64,000 nucleotides of DNA from Roseobacter insulae (lineage in GTDB: Bacteria > Pseudomonadota > Alphaproteobacteria > Rhodobacterales > Rhodobacteraceae), in the NCBI RefSeq assembly GCF_019375555.1, contig NZ_JAHXDN010000001.1, forward strand, positions 845,501 through 909,500. Direction: 5' to 3'. A program made the position numbers and the translations under genes. This document shows positions 7,707 to 16,248 of the stretch, one piece after another. The notes below the pieces were generated by a model, which ran no database searches, had not been told where the DNA came from, and worked only from the letters and a program-made list of their open reading frames with translations. Position 1 is the first letter of the stretch. Each line of letters begins with the position of its first letter.

Positions 7707-9071
7707 GGTCGGCCGTTGTGTTGGCACAGAGTTTCCGGAGCCAAAGGAACCGCGAACACGGCGCAATATGAGCTCCAGTTGGGTAAAGCTATTTGCAACG
7801 CTTTGCCTTTCGACCTTTGCAAGAAACGAATCCAGTTCGGTCCAGATTTGAATGGCCGCATCAATTTCCGGGTCGCTGCCTGTTGAATAAAGGCCGGCGC
7901 GTATCATCATGACGTTGCGATCGTAGACAGATAGCAAATGACGTGCTTTGGATAACAGCGCATTTTCATCCTCTGTCGCTGCGTCCGGCAAACTGCGCGA
8001 TACAGACCGCAAAACATCAATTGCAGGATATCTACCGCGCTCGGCAATGGCTCTGTCAAGGATCACATGTCCGTCCAGCACGCCGCGCAAAATGTCTGCG
8101 ATGGGCTCATCCATGTCGGAGCCCGCAACCAGAACACTGAAGACGCCCGTGATATCACCCTGTCCTCCATGGCCTGGCCCGGCCCGTTCACACAGGGACA
8201 TGATAAGGTGCGCGGTGGACGGCGGGTACCCGCGCAAGACGGGGGCTTCTCCTGCAGCGACGGCGACCTCACGATGAGCTTCGGCAAATCGCGTGATCGA
8301 ATCTGCCAGCAACAATACCGACTGCCCCTGATCCCGAAAATGCTCGGCCACAGACATTGCGGCCCAGGCGCATCGCCGCCGGATCAGGGGTGATTGATCC
8401 GACGTCGCGCATACCACAATGGCGCGCTTGAGACCATTGGGTCCCAGAACCTGTTCGATGAAGTGACGCAATTCCCTACCGCGTTCGCCGACCATGGCAA
8501 TGACAACAACGTCAGCCGTCATGTGTTGTGCCAGATGCCCCAGAAGACTGGATTTGCCGACACCTGACCCCGCAAACAATCCGATTCGCTGACCCTGAAC
8601 CACCGGAAGCAGGGTGTTGAGCCCCGCCATGCCCGTGTTCAGCCGCTCTCCAAACCCACGTCTTGCCGCCGGGTCAGGTGGCGCGCGGCGGAGCGCCCGT
8701 GCCTGCGCGCCCCGCAACAGGGGCTTGCCGTCCAGAGGATTTCCGAAAGGGTCAATGACACGGCCGATCCATGCGTCAGAAGGGGCGATGCCGCGCGCTT
8801 CCAAAAGTGCTGCTCGGTCTTGCAGTGCGACACCCTCGGGGGCCTGATCGGGCAATAAAACAAGGATATCCCCTTCCAACTGTAACACTTCGCCCGACAG
8901 GGGATCACCTTGCCTGTAGACGACCACCAGATCGCCGATACGCGCTTTGCCAGCGAGGCCGGACACATGGATAACGCCGCCTTCTACACGGGTCACCCGC
9001 CCGATGGCGCGCACAGGGTTCAGATCTGTGATCTGCGCGGTCAGGCCGTCGAATGGCAGAGGCTTGTTCAT
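7695..9071 (-). CDS. fliI: Flagellum-specific ATPase FliI
   Basis: FliI is the hexameric ATPase at the cytoplasmic face of the flagellar type III export gate. This 458-aa protein has an N-terminal beta-barrel, then the Walker A motif GSGVGKS at residues 168-174, and a Walker B-like segment with the SITRFAEAHREVA sequence typical of FliI/F1-beta relatives. The ATG at 9071 begins the family homology (MNKPLPFDGL); the frame is open further upstream but without homology. It is divergent from flgB. Confidence 0.96.
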   Translation of the reverse strand: MNKPLPFDGLTAQITDLNPVRAIGRVTRVEGGVIHVSGLAGKARIGDLVVVYRQGDPLSGEVLQLEGDILVLLPDQAPEGVALQDRAALLEARGIAPSDAWIGRVIDPFGNPLDGKPLLRGAQARALRRAPPDPAARRGFGERLNTGMAGLNTLLPVVQGQRIGLFAGSGVGKSSLLGHLAQHMTADVVVIAMVGERGRELRHFIEQVLGPNGLKRAIVVCATSDQSPLIRRRCAWAAMSVAEHFRDQGQSVLLLADSITRFAEAHREVAVAAGEAPVLRGYPPSTAHLIMSLCERAGPGHGGQGDITGVFSVLVAGSDMDEPIADILRGVLDGHVILDRAIAERGRYPAIDVLRSVSRSLPDAATEDENALLSKARHLLSVYDRNVMMIRAGLYSTGSDPEIDAAIQIWTELDSFLAKVERQSVANSFTQLELILRRVRGSFGSGNSVPTQRPTSAA

Positions 9072-9152
9072 GGCAATCCTTTTGTGTTCGCACACTCTTT
9101 CTAAAGGAATCAGAGTTAAGCCTTGATGAAACTGCACGAGGGAGAAGCCCCG

Positions 9153-9551
9153 ATGTTTAAAAATTTGGAAGTCTTCAAGATTTCTCACGCGATGGCGGTG
9201 CATGCTGGCCAGAAGCAGGCGGTCGCCGCGCAAAATGTCGCGAACTCAGACACTCCCGACTACAAGGCGCGTGATCTCGCGTCCTTTGCCGATTCTTATA
9301 GTAGCAACATGTCTGGCAGAGGAGCGCCTGGACAGCTTGCAACGCGGTCGCGCCACTTGCATGGCGCGGGTGATGGCCGTGTTGCGGAGCCGATGATTGA
9401 TGAATCGGCAATTGCGTCGCCGAACGGGAACACGGTTTCGCTGGAAGGTGAAATGCTGAAGTCTCTGGATGCCAAGCGGCAGCATGACCGCGCCTTGGCC
9501 ATCTACAAATCCTCGCTTGGCATTCTTCGCACCGCGATGCGCAGATCATAA
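9153..9551 (+). CDS. flgB: Flagellar basal-body rod protein FlgB
   Basis: The 132-aa proximal rod subunit shows the rod/hook N-terminal signature QNVANSDTPDYKARDL near residues 28-43 and the C-terminal helix DRALAIYKSSLGILRTAMRR. The ATG at 9153 has a GAGGGAGAAG ribosome site 6 bases upstream; an earlier in-frame ATG at 9126 would add residues without homology. It opens the plus-strand operon flgB-flgC-fliE-fliQ-flgF-flgG-flgA-flgH-fliL. Confidence 0.95.
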   Translation: MFKNLEVFKISHAMAVHAGQKQAVAAQNVANSDTPDYKARDLASFADSYSSNMSGRGAPGQLATRSRHLHGAGDGRVAEPMIDESAIASPNGNTVSLEGEMLKSLDAKRQHDRALAIYKSSLGILRTAMRRS

Positions 9552-9565
9552 TAGGGGAACGTTTC

Positions 9566-9958
9566 ATGAACGATTTTGCGAAAGCACTTAGTGTAACGTC
9601 CAGCGGCCTCAAGGCGCAGGCCACGCGACTGCGGCATCTGGCCGAAAACATCTCTAATGCCGACACACCGGGATACCGTCGCAAACTGGTATCCTTTGAA
9701 ACCTCGTTCAACGCCGGCAGCGGTGTCTCGTCGGTCGAAACCAGCCGGGTCCGACTGGACCGCACATCGCTGGAACGGGTCTATGATCCCGCCCATCCGA
9801 TGGCCGATGAGACAGGTTACTTCGACGGTTCGAATGTCGATCTGATGATCGAGCTCGGCGATGCGCGCGAAGCTCAGCGCAGCTATGAAGCCAATCTGAA
9901 ACTATTCGAGCAGACACGTAAAATGTCGAGTGGTCTCATGGACTTACTTAGAAAATAG
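9566..9958 (+). CDS. flgC: Flagellar basal-body rod protein FlgC
   Basis: The 130-aa rod subunit has the flagellar rod signature LAENISNADTPGYRRKLVSF near residues 27-46 and the C-terminal helix EAQRSYEANLKLFEQTRKMSS, which assembles into the rod core. It lies 14 bases after flgB and 49 bases before fliE. Confidence 0.96.
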   Translation: MNDFAKALSVTSSGLKAQATRLRHLAENISNADTPGYRRKLVSFETSFNAGSGVSSVETSRVRLDRTSLERVYDPAHPMADETGYFDGSNVDLMIELGDAREAQRSYEANLKLFEQTRKMSSGLMDLLRK

Positions 9959-10007
9959 AATGCTACTGCGGCAATGAAATTGCCTCGTCACTACAAGGAG
10001 ATCCAGA

Positions 10008-10337
10008 ATGGATATGAAAGCTGTTTCAGCAATTCAGAAGTTTACCAATGCGCGACCTGCCGCTGCCATTGAAAGCTACGCCCAGGCCCGGCCGGCAACC
10101 GAGCCAACACCAGAAGAGACCCCCAGCGTGATGGAGTCGGTTGGCAAGGTCGCTCTTGATTTCGCCCAAACGCTTCAGCAAAGCGAAGAAACCGCAAAAG
10201 CTTCGATGATTGGCGATGCCGATCCGCACGCCTTGGTGCAGGCATTGGCCCAGACGGAGCTGGCGGTCGAGGCGGCGGTAAGTGTGCGGAACAAGGTGGT
10301 CGAAGCTTACCAGGAAATTCTGCGGATGCCGGTCTGA
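10008..10337 (+). CDS. fliE: Flagellar hook-basal body complex protein FliE
   Basis: This 109-aa protein joins the MS ring to the rod. Family features are the SEETAKASMIGDADPHALVQ segment near residues 58-77 and the C-terminal ELAVEAAVSVRNKVVEAYQEILRM helix. The ATG at 10008 has AAGGAG 8 bases upstream. Its stop immediately precedes the fliQ ATG. Confidence 0.95.
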   Translation: MDMKAVSAIQKFTNARPAAAIESYAQARPATEPTPEETPSVMESVGKVALDFAQTLQQSEETAKASMIGDADPHALVQALAQTELAVEAAVSVRNKVVEAYQEILRMPV

Positions 10338-10338
10338 C

Positions 10339-10608
10339 ATGCTTGATGAGGTCCTGTTTTTTGACACTTTGCGCCAAGGCCTTTGGATTGCTGTCATCAT
10401 TTCCATCCCGATCCTGACTGCGGCCCTCATCACCGGTGTGTCAATCGGGCTGGTGCAGGCGCTCACGTCAATTCAGGAGATGACACTCACCTTCGTGCCG
10501 AAACTCGCCGCCATCGTGATCGTTTTCTGGATGTCGATGGGCTTCATGACACAGACTCTGGTGTCGTTCTTTCATGACCGCATCATCCCTTTGATTATCG
10601 GAGGATAA
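10339..10608 (+). CDS. fliQ: Flagellar export gate protein FliQ
   Basis: An 89-aa inner-membrane protein with two hydrophobic helices (about residues 17-42 and 50-75), the second after the conserved SIQEMTLTFVPKL segment. FliQ forms part of the FliPQR export gate. The ATG at 10339 follows the fliE stop by one base. fliP and fliR, its partners, lie at 26456 and 15478. Confidence 0.95.
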   Translation: MLDEVLFFDTLRQGLWIAVIISIPILTAALITGVSIGLVQALTSIQEMTLTFVPKLAAIVIVFWMSMGFMTQTLVSFFHDRIIPLIIGG

Positions 10609-10609
10609 A

Positions 10610-11323
10610 TTGGACAACGCTGGCTACACAACACTGACACGTCAATCCGGACTGCTGCGGGAAATGCGAATCGTGGCGAACAACATCGCCAACTCCGCCA
10701 CAACCGGATACCGGCAAGAAGGGTTGGTGTTTTCGGAATTTGTGAAATCAATCGACGGGGCCAACAGTCTGTCCATGGGTCAAGGCAACACACGCCAGAC
10801 ATCATTTCAGCAAGGGGCATTGACCCAAACCGGCGGCACCTTCGACTTCGCGATCGAAGGAGATGGATTCTTCCTTGTCGAGACACCATCCGGCGAACGT
10901 CTCACCCGGTCGGGCGCTTTCTCACCCAATGCCGAAGGAGACCTGGTGACTTTCGACGGGTACCGGGTTCTTGATGCGGGCGGTGCCCCTGTGTTCATCC
11001 CACCGGGTGCCGAAGACGTCGCGGTCTCGGCCGACGGCACGATCTCCAGTGAAGGCAACCCGATCGGGCAGATCGGTGTCGTGCAGCCCACCAATCCGCA
11101 AGGCATGATCCGTGAGGACGGGGTCATGTTCCGCGCGGACGATGGCTACGACCCCGCCGAGCAAGCGCGCGTTCTGCAAAGATTCGTTGAAAACTCCAAT
11201 GTTGATGCGGTGACACAGCTCACGCGCATGATCGAAGTTCAGCGCGCGTACGAGCTTGGCGCAAGTTTCCTCGAAGCCGAAGATGAACGCGTGCGTCAAG
11301 CAATGCGGGCGTTGTCTCAATAA
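10610..11323 (+). CDS. flgF: Flagellar basal-body rod protein FlgF
   Basis: A 237-aa rod protein related to FlgG. It carries the N-terminal rod motif IVANNIANSATTGYRQEG near residues 22-39, the FAIEGDGFFLVETPSGERLTRSGAF core and the C-terminal VDAVTQLTRMIEVQRAYELG helix. The start is TTG at 10610, 8 bases after GGAGG and 2 bases after the fliQ stop; no ATG fits. Confidence 0.95.
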   Translation: MDNAGYTTLTRQSGLLREMRIVANNIANSATTGYRQEGLVFSEFVKSIDGANSLSMGQGNTRQTSFQQGALTQTGGTFDFAIEGDGFFLVETPSGERLTRSGAFSPNAEGDLVTFDGYRVLDAGGAPVFIPPGAEDVAVSADGTISSEGNPIGQIGVVQPTNPQGMIREDGVMFRADDGYDPAEQARVLQRFVENSNVDAVTQLTRMIEVQRAYELGASFLEAEDERVRQAMRALSQ

Positions 11324-11348
11324 GCCAGTTTAGTAAAGGAGGTGCCCG

Positions 11349-12134
11349 ATGCGCGCCCTAAAGATTGCAGCTACCGGAATGAGCGCCCAGCAGATGCGGG
11401 TCGAAACCATTTCGAACAACCTCTCCAACATGAGCACAACCGGCTACAATGCGCGTCGCGCCGAGTTTGCCGACTTGCATTACCAGCAGATGACGCGGCC
11501 GGGAACCATCAGTGCGACGGATGGCACCGTGATGCCTACGGGCGTTCAACTCGGGTTGGGGGTTCGGCCCGCGGCGGTGTCGGTCCAACTGCAACAGGGA
11601 TCGCTCAGCGCGACGGGGGGTGACCTTGACCTGGCGATCGAAGGCCAGGGATATCTTGAGGTGACGCTGCCATCCGGTTTGACAGGCTATACGCGGGATG
11701 GTGCTTTAAAACGGACCGGTGAAGGGCTCATCGTGACGTCAGACGGCTTCGCGGTTGAGCCACAAATCGTCATTCCGGACGATGCGCGACGCATTTCCAT
11801 CAATGCATCCGGCGAGGTTTACGCATATTTTTCGGATTCGCCGGACGCCCAGTTGCTAGGTCAATTCAATATGACCGGTTTCACCAACGCAAAAGGCCTT
11901 GAAGCCCTGGGCAGCAACCTCTTTGCGGAGACGGAAGCCTCCGGCCCGCCTCTGGTCTCTACGCCGGGAGAGGATGGGCTCGGCACCGTTCGCCAGGGAT
12001 ATCTCGAGGACAGCTCCGTAGATGCTGTGCGTGAAATTACCGAACTGATCGAAGCTCAGCGCGGATACGAAATGAACGCGAAGGTCATATCGGCCGCAGA
12101 CCAGATGATGGGCGCAACGACGCAAATCCGATGA
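11349..12134 (+). CDS. flgG: Flagellar distal rod protein FlgG
   Basis: The 261-aa distal rod subunit begins with ALKIAATGMSAQQMRVE, followed by ISNNLSNMSTTGYNARR near residues 20-36, then LAIEGQGYLEV and the C-terminal SSVDAVREITELIEAQRGYE helix. It is of typical length. The stop overlaps the flgA start (ATGA). Confidence 0.97.
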   Translation: MRALKIAATGMSAQQMRVETISNNLSNMSTTGYNARRAEFADLHYQQMTRPGTISATDGTVMPTGVQLGLGVRPAAVSVQLQQGSLSATGGDLDLAIEGQGYLEVTLPSGLTGYTRDGALKRTGEGLIVTSDGFAVEPQIVIPDDARRISINASGEVYAYFSDSPDAQLLGQFNMTGFTNAKGLEALGSNLFAETEASGPPLVSTPGEDGLGTVRQGYLEDSSVDAVREITELIEAQRGYEMNAKVISAADQMMGATTQIR

Positions 12135-12556
12135 CCCGGTGTTTCGTCATAGCACTGTGGGCAATGTCGTCGGCCTGCGCGGCGCTTGCCGATACGGTCG
12201 TACCGACGCGAACGATCCGCGCAAACGCCATCATCACGGAGGTGGACGTTGGCACAAAGGCGGGTCATGTGGCGAATGGCTTTGACCGGGTCACAGATGT
12301 GATCGGACAGGAGGCCAAAACCACGCTTTATGCAGGCAGACCCATTCTGGTCGATAGCATCGGGCCGCCGGCTTTGGTGTCGCGCAATCAAATCGTGTCC
12401 CTTCGGTTTCAGACCGCAGGCCTGATCATCACCACGGAAGGCAGGTCGCTGGAACGTGGCGGTGTCGGAGACCGGGTTCGGATCATGAATCTGACATCCC
12501 GCGCCACTCTGTTTGGCCACATACAGCCCGATGGATCCGTGCAAGTTCAAAGGTAG
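12131..12556 (+). CDS. flgA: Flagellar P-ring assembly chaperone FlgA
   Basis: A 141-aa exported protein with a Sec signal peptide ending near residue 21. The SAF-like domain has the features of FlgA: ANAIITEVDV, GRPILVDSIGPPALVSRNQIV and the C-terminal GVGDRVRIMNLTSRATLFG. It is the short, single-SAF form common in alphaproteobacteria. It helps FlgI assemble into the P ring. Confidence 0.93.
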   Translation: MTRCFVIALWAMSSACAALADTVVPTRTIRANAIITEVDVGTKAGHVANGFDRVTDVIGQEAKTTLYAGRPILVDSIGPPALVSRNQIVSLRFQTAGLIITTEGRSLERGGVGDRVRIMNLTSRATLFGHIQPDGSVQVQR

Positions 12557-12565
12557 GAATCTCTT

Positions 12566-13297
12566 ATGAAAATCCGTAATTGCGCCATTGGTGCCGGTCT
12601 TGTGGTTGTAGCAGCCTGCGGTCGGATGGACCATCTTGGCAAGCCGCCGTCCTTTACGTCGCCAACAACGACCACTGAACACAACGCGATGATGGCACCG
12701 GGATTGCCGTTGCGTGCAGATGCGAAGGGGCCGACGGAACGGGCCTCCCTGTGGTCGGGCGCTCGTCAGTCGCTGTTGGGCGATCGCCGTGCCATTCAAC
12801 AGGGCGATATTCTGACCGTGGTCATCGAAATTGATGAGGAGGCGGAGATATCGAACGCGACGGATCGGTCCCGATCCGGGTCTGAAAGTCTGGGTATCCC
12901 GGGATTGTTCGGTTTGCCGCAGCGCATTGATGAACGTCTTCCCGAGGGGGCGTCGACGTCTGAGGCCGTCTCCATCAATTCCAGCAGCAGTTCGTCAGGC
13001 GATGGATCTGTCAAACGCAACGAAAAGCTGACACTGCGGATCGCGGCGACAATCGTCGATGTTCTGCCCAATGGGGTTTTGTCCATTGCTGGCAGTCAGG
13101 AGTTGAGGGTCAACTTTGAAATGCGGGAATTGCTCGTGACAGGTTATGTGCGCCCCGAGGATATCTCGCGCCAAAACGAAATCACGTATGACAAGATTGC
13201 AACCGCCCGGGTTTCCTATGGCGGCAGGGGTCAGATTTCGGATGTCCAGCAGCCGAGAATTGGTCAGCAAGTCCTCGACAGCGTTCTGCCATTCTAG
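12566..13297 (+). CDS. flgH: Flagellar L-ring lipoprotein FlgH
   Basis: The 243-aa outer-membrane ring protein has a lipoprotein signal with the lipobox VAAC, putting the modified Cys at residue 18. Family segments follow: LWSGARQSLLGDRRAIQQGD with the GDILTVVIEI strand, NEKLTLRIAATIVDVLPNGV, and VTGYVRPEDISRQNEI near residues 190-206. Typical length. It sits between flgA and a fliL copy. Confidence 0.96.
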   Translation: MKIRNCAIGAGLVVVAACGRMDHLGKPPSFTSPTTTTEHNAMMAPGLPLRADAKGPTERASLWSGARQSLLGDRRAIQQGDILTVVIEIDEEAEISNATDRSRSGSESLGIPGLFGLPQRIDERLPEGASTSEAVSINSSSSSSGDGSVKRNEKLTLRIAATIVDVLPNGVLSIAGSQELRVNFEMRELLVTGYVRPEDISRQNEITYDKIATARVSYGGRGQISDVQQPRIGQQVLDSVLPF

Positions 13298-13309
13298 GAG
13301 CAAAATCAC

Positions 13310-13840
13310 ATGAAAAAGCTTCTCCCGATTATTATGCTCCTGGTTGGCTCAGGTGCCGGTGTTGGTGCGGGCATCTTCCTGCGACCGCCGCCAGTTGAAC
13401 AAGAAGTCAGCCATGAAGAGCCGGCCGAAGCTGATCACAAGGAAGCAAAAGACGCGACCAAAAAGAATGATAAAGCGCATGGTGATGAGCATGCGGGCGA
13501 TGAACCGGCAGACGGAATGGAATATATCCGTCTGCCCAACCAATTTGTCGTTCCGCTGGTTGCACAAGAGCGCGTGTCCGCCCTGGTCGTGATGTCCCTC
13601 AGCGTCGAGGTGGTGCAGGGGTACGGGGAAGATGTTCTGGACAAGGAGCCGAAGCTGAGAGATGAGATTCTGCGCGTGCTGTTCGATCATGCCAGTGTCG
13701 GCGGCTTTAATGGCGAATTTACCAACACCAGCAACCTCGATGCGGTGCGGCGCAATCTCCGCAAAGTCGCCCAGAACGTGATGGGTGAGGATATCGTAAA
13801 CGATGTGCTCATATTCGAGATTGCACGCCAGGACTACTAA
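13310..13840 (+). CDS. fliL: Flagellar basal body-associated protein FliL (copy 1)
   Basis: A 176-aa protein with one N-terminal membrane helix (residues 4-26), an acidic/His/Lys-rich linker (about 30-65), and a periplasmic FliL domain beginning YIRLPNQFVVPLV. FliL surrounds the stator units and supports torque. It is the last gene of the flgB operon. A second, diverged copy lies at 23333-23818 in the motA operon. Confidence 0.88.
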   Translation: MKKLLPIIMLLVGSGAGVGAGIFLRPPPVEQEVSHEEPAEADHKEAKDATKKNDKAHGDEHAGDEPADGMEYIRLPNQFVVPLVAQERVSALVVMSLSVEVVQGYGEDVLDKEPKLRDEILRVLFDHASVGGFNGEFTNTSNLDAVRRNLRKVAQNVMGEDIVNDVLIFEIARQDY

Positions 13841-13851
13841 CAGCCCTGGCA

Positions 13852-13873
13852 CAACCGGTGGAAAAACCGGTTG
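13852..13873. terminator. Hairpin between convergent fliL and fliJ-like genes
   Basis: The inverted repeat CAACCGGT / ACCGGTTG has an 8-bp stem and a 6-base loop, placed 11 bases after the fliL stop. No clear U tract follows. A second imperfect pairing, GCATCCCCC with GGGGGTGC, spans about 13952-13990. Either could end transcription in one or both directions. Confidence 0.45.
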
Positions 13874-13991
13874 GTCATTGACCCTTGGCGATCAGGCTGG
13901 ATGAGCGTGATGAAGCCGCTGGTCAAGCACCGGTAGGTTGGCGTCGAAGAAGCATCCCCCGCTTCATACAAGGTTGCATGGTTGGGGGTGC

Positions 13992-14396
13992 CTAGCGGAT
14001 TACCGACAGGGCGATGGCTTGCGCCAACTGAGCAGTTTGCCTTTGTCGGCGTTGCTCCTTGTCAGATTTTGCCATGAGCTCTTCCGTTGCCAGGACTTTG
14101 CCATAGGCTTGCTGAACCTGTCGTACGTGCTGTTCTTTCTCGGCCAGCACAAGCGCCAGCTGCATGTTGAGTGATGTCCTCGCTTTTCCCAGCCATGCCT
14201 TCCAAATGACATCCCCTCCAATCGCGCGCATATCCGAGGCTGTTTCACTCTCTGACGCACGTCCTTGAGCTTCCAGTTTTTGTAAATCGTTCCGAAGCGC
14301 AGCTTCTCTGGAGAGCAAGGATTGAAAGGCTTGTTGCCGGACCTGGTACTTCGCTTCAACCAACCCATGCAAGAGTTTCAGGTCATCGTGTTTCAA
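13992..14396 (-). CDS. Coiled-coil flagellar protein, FliJ-like
   Basis: A 134-aa, almost entirely helical, Gln/Arg/Lys-rich protein with no membrane segment. It starts with TTG at 14396, overlapping the flhB stop (TTGA). The length, the two long antiparallel helices and the place at the end of the flhA-fliR-flhB operon fit a FliJ-type export stalk or chaperone. Sequence similarity is too weak for certainty; it may be a Rhodobacteraceae-specific flagellar protein. Confidence 0.6.
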   Translation of the reverse strand: MKHDDLKLLHGLVEAKYQVRQQAFQSLLSREAALRNDLQKLEAQGRASESETASDMRAIGGDVIWKAWLGKARTSLNMQLALVLAEKEQHVRQVQQAYGKVLATEELMAKSDKEQRRQRQTAQLAQAIALSVIR

Positions 14397-15481
14397 AATG
14401 GTCGCGCCTTTGCTTTCCTGCGCATCGCTTCCGCAAACCTGATCGCGGCTGCAACTGCGCGGTAATGATCCGGGGCAATCTGGTCTCCGATCTCGGTTGT
14501 GGCATGAAGGGCGCGCGCTGTTGGTGGATCGCTGTGAATTGGAACTGCGTTCTCCGTCGCGATCTCCCTTATCCGCATTGCGATCTCATCGACGCCCTTG
14601 GCGACACATATGGGAGCTTGCCCGGGTTTTCTTTCCCATTTCAGTGCAACCGCATAATGCGTCGGGTTTACAATAATCACATCCGCTGTTGGTACATCGG
14701 CCATCATTTGAGCACCTGCAATGGCATGGGCACGCTGACGCCGCTCCTGCTTCATGTGCGGATCGCCTTCACTGTTCTTGGTTTCGTCCATGATTTCTTT
14801 GCGGGTCATCATGTTTTTACGAAGATGCTCGAAGTGCTGCCAGATTGCATCGATAACCCCGATAATGCCGGATACGATGACAACCACCAACAGAAACGAA
14901 AGGCAGATTTCAGCAAGAAGAACGACGACGATCCGAGGGTTGGTCTGCAACACGGCAACCATCTCTTCCAGGCGCGCATTGATAAAAAGAGCAAGACAGG
15001 CTGAGTAGATGAGCAACTTGGCGAAACTGATCGAGAACTGGAAAAGCCCGGTTCGTCCGAACTTGTTTTTGGCGTTTGCGATGATGGAGATTTTCGAAAG
15101 TTTCGGAGCGACTTTGGTCGGCGCAAAAACAATTCCCTTGAGTGCGATAAGGCAAAGCAGAACCGCAAGCGCGGGCAGAACAAAGATCGGGAACAGGGAT
15201 GTTACCACGCTGCGCAGCAAACCCTGTGTTGGCGCACTGGCAGACCCGTTGAAAAAGAGGGGAGCGAGTTGGGCAGACTGATCGATCAACACCATCATCG
15301 ACGTGCCCACCCCGATCAGCCCACCGCTGCCGGCGGCAACAAATGCCAGCAGCAAACCGGCATAGGCCGCAGCTGTCAGAACCTCTGTCGAGCGCGCGAT
15401 CTCACCTTTTTTGCGCGCCTCGAGGAGTTTTTGAGGCGTGGCATCATATGTCTTGTCACTTTGATCTGATGTGTCGCTCAT
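14393..15481 (-). CDS. flhB: Flagellar export switch protein FlhB
   Basis: A 362-aa protein. The cytoplasmic N-terminus has the conserved TPQKLLEARKKGEIARS segment (residues 15-31), four hydrophobic segments follow, and a C-terminal cytoplasmic domain carries the autocleavage motif NPTH at residues 272-275. FlhB switches export from rod/hook to filament substrates on the signal from FliK. The ATG at 15481 overlaps the fliR stop; in-frame sequence upstream is not homologous. Confidence 0.97.
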   Translation of the reverse strand: MSDTSDQSDKTYDATPQKLLEARKKGEIARSTEVLTAAAYAGLLLAFVAAGSGGLIGVGTSMMVLIDQSAQLAPLFFNGSASAPTQGLLRSVVTSLFPIFVLPALAVLLCLIALKGIVFAPTKVAPKLSKISIIANAKNKFGRTGLFQFSISFAKLLIYSACLALFINARLEEMVAVLQTNPRIVVVLLAEICLSFLLVVVIVSGIIGVIDAIWQHFEHLRKNMMTRKEIMDETKNSEGDPHMKQERRQRAHAIAGAQMMADVPTADVIIVNPTHYAVALKWERKPGQAPICVAKGVDEIAMRIREIATENAVPIHSDPPTARALHATTEIGDQIAPDHYRAVAAAIRFAEAMRRKAKARPF

Positions 15482-16248
15482 CGGGTGGGCCCAAACGGAT
15501 TTTGCAAAAACCCATCCATCGCATCCAGCCAAACGGACAGAATCAAGGGGGATGCCATGAGGAGCAGGAACAATCCACCGGCTGTGATCACGGGTGCACC
15601 CACAAATGCGACCATCAACTGCGGCATGGCTTTATTTATTGCACCCAGCGCCACATTGTAGAGAACTGACAAAATGACAAATGGCGCTGCCAATGTGAAT
15701 GCAAGCGTGAATGCCCGTCCGACCTGTGCCACGCCCCATTCGGACAGAACTGACCCGTCGGTGAACCGGCCAATGGGCAAAAATTCGTAGGACAAGATAA
15801 TCATTTCTGCGGCTTTGACGTGTAACCCTGTCATGACCGCCAGGGCCAGACCGCCGACGATCAGAACGTAGCCCATCGCGGGCATGGGATCGACCCCGGC
15901 GCCTCCGAAAACCTGCGAGAGCGATGTCGAGTGTGCGGCAATCGTGCCCGCGGTCTGAAGGGCAAGGACGAACAGGCGGATCCCGATCCCCAATGCAAGC
16001 CCCGCAAGAATTTCGGTGAGAGACAGCAGTACGAGATCACCAAGATCCTCAGGCGCTTGGACTGTTGCCACGGCGGGTGCCACGGCGACTGTAAACGCCA
16101 TGGCTACCACCAGTTTTATCCGGGCGGGCACGGATTGCTCGCCAAATGCAGGTAGCAGGGAGGCCAATGCCGCGACGCGCAAGAACACCGCGAAACCGTG
16201 CCAGATCGCTTCGTTCAAAAAAGGCAACAGTTGCGCGATGGCTGTCAT
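15478..16248 (-). CDS. fliR: Flagellar export gate protein FliR
   Basis: The 256-aa inner-membrane protein has about six hydrophobic segments and the family regions FLRVAALASLLPAFGEQSVPARIKL (early) and LALQTAGTIAAHSTSLSQVF (middle). It forms the export gate with FliP and FliQ. Its ATG overlaps the flhA stop and its stop overlaps the flhB ATG, so three gate genes are translationally coupled. Confidence 0.96.
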   Translation of the reverse strand: MTAIAQLLPFLNEAIWHGFAVFLRVAALASLLPAFGEQSVPARIKLVVAMAFTVAVAPAVATVQAPEDLGDLVLLSLTEILAGLALGIGIRLFVLALQTAGTIAAHSTSLSQVFGGAGVDPMPAMGYVLIVGGLALAVMTGLHVKAAEMIILSYEFLPIGRFTDGSVLSEWGVAQVGRAFTLAFTLAAPFVILSVLYNVALGAINKAMPQLMVAFVGAPVITAGGLFLLLMASPLILSVWLDAMDGFLQNPFGPTR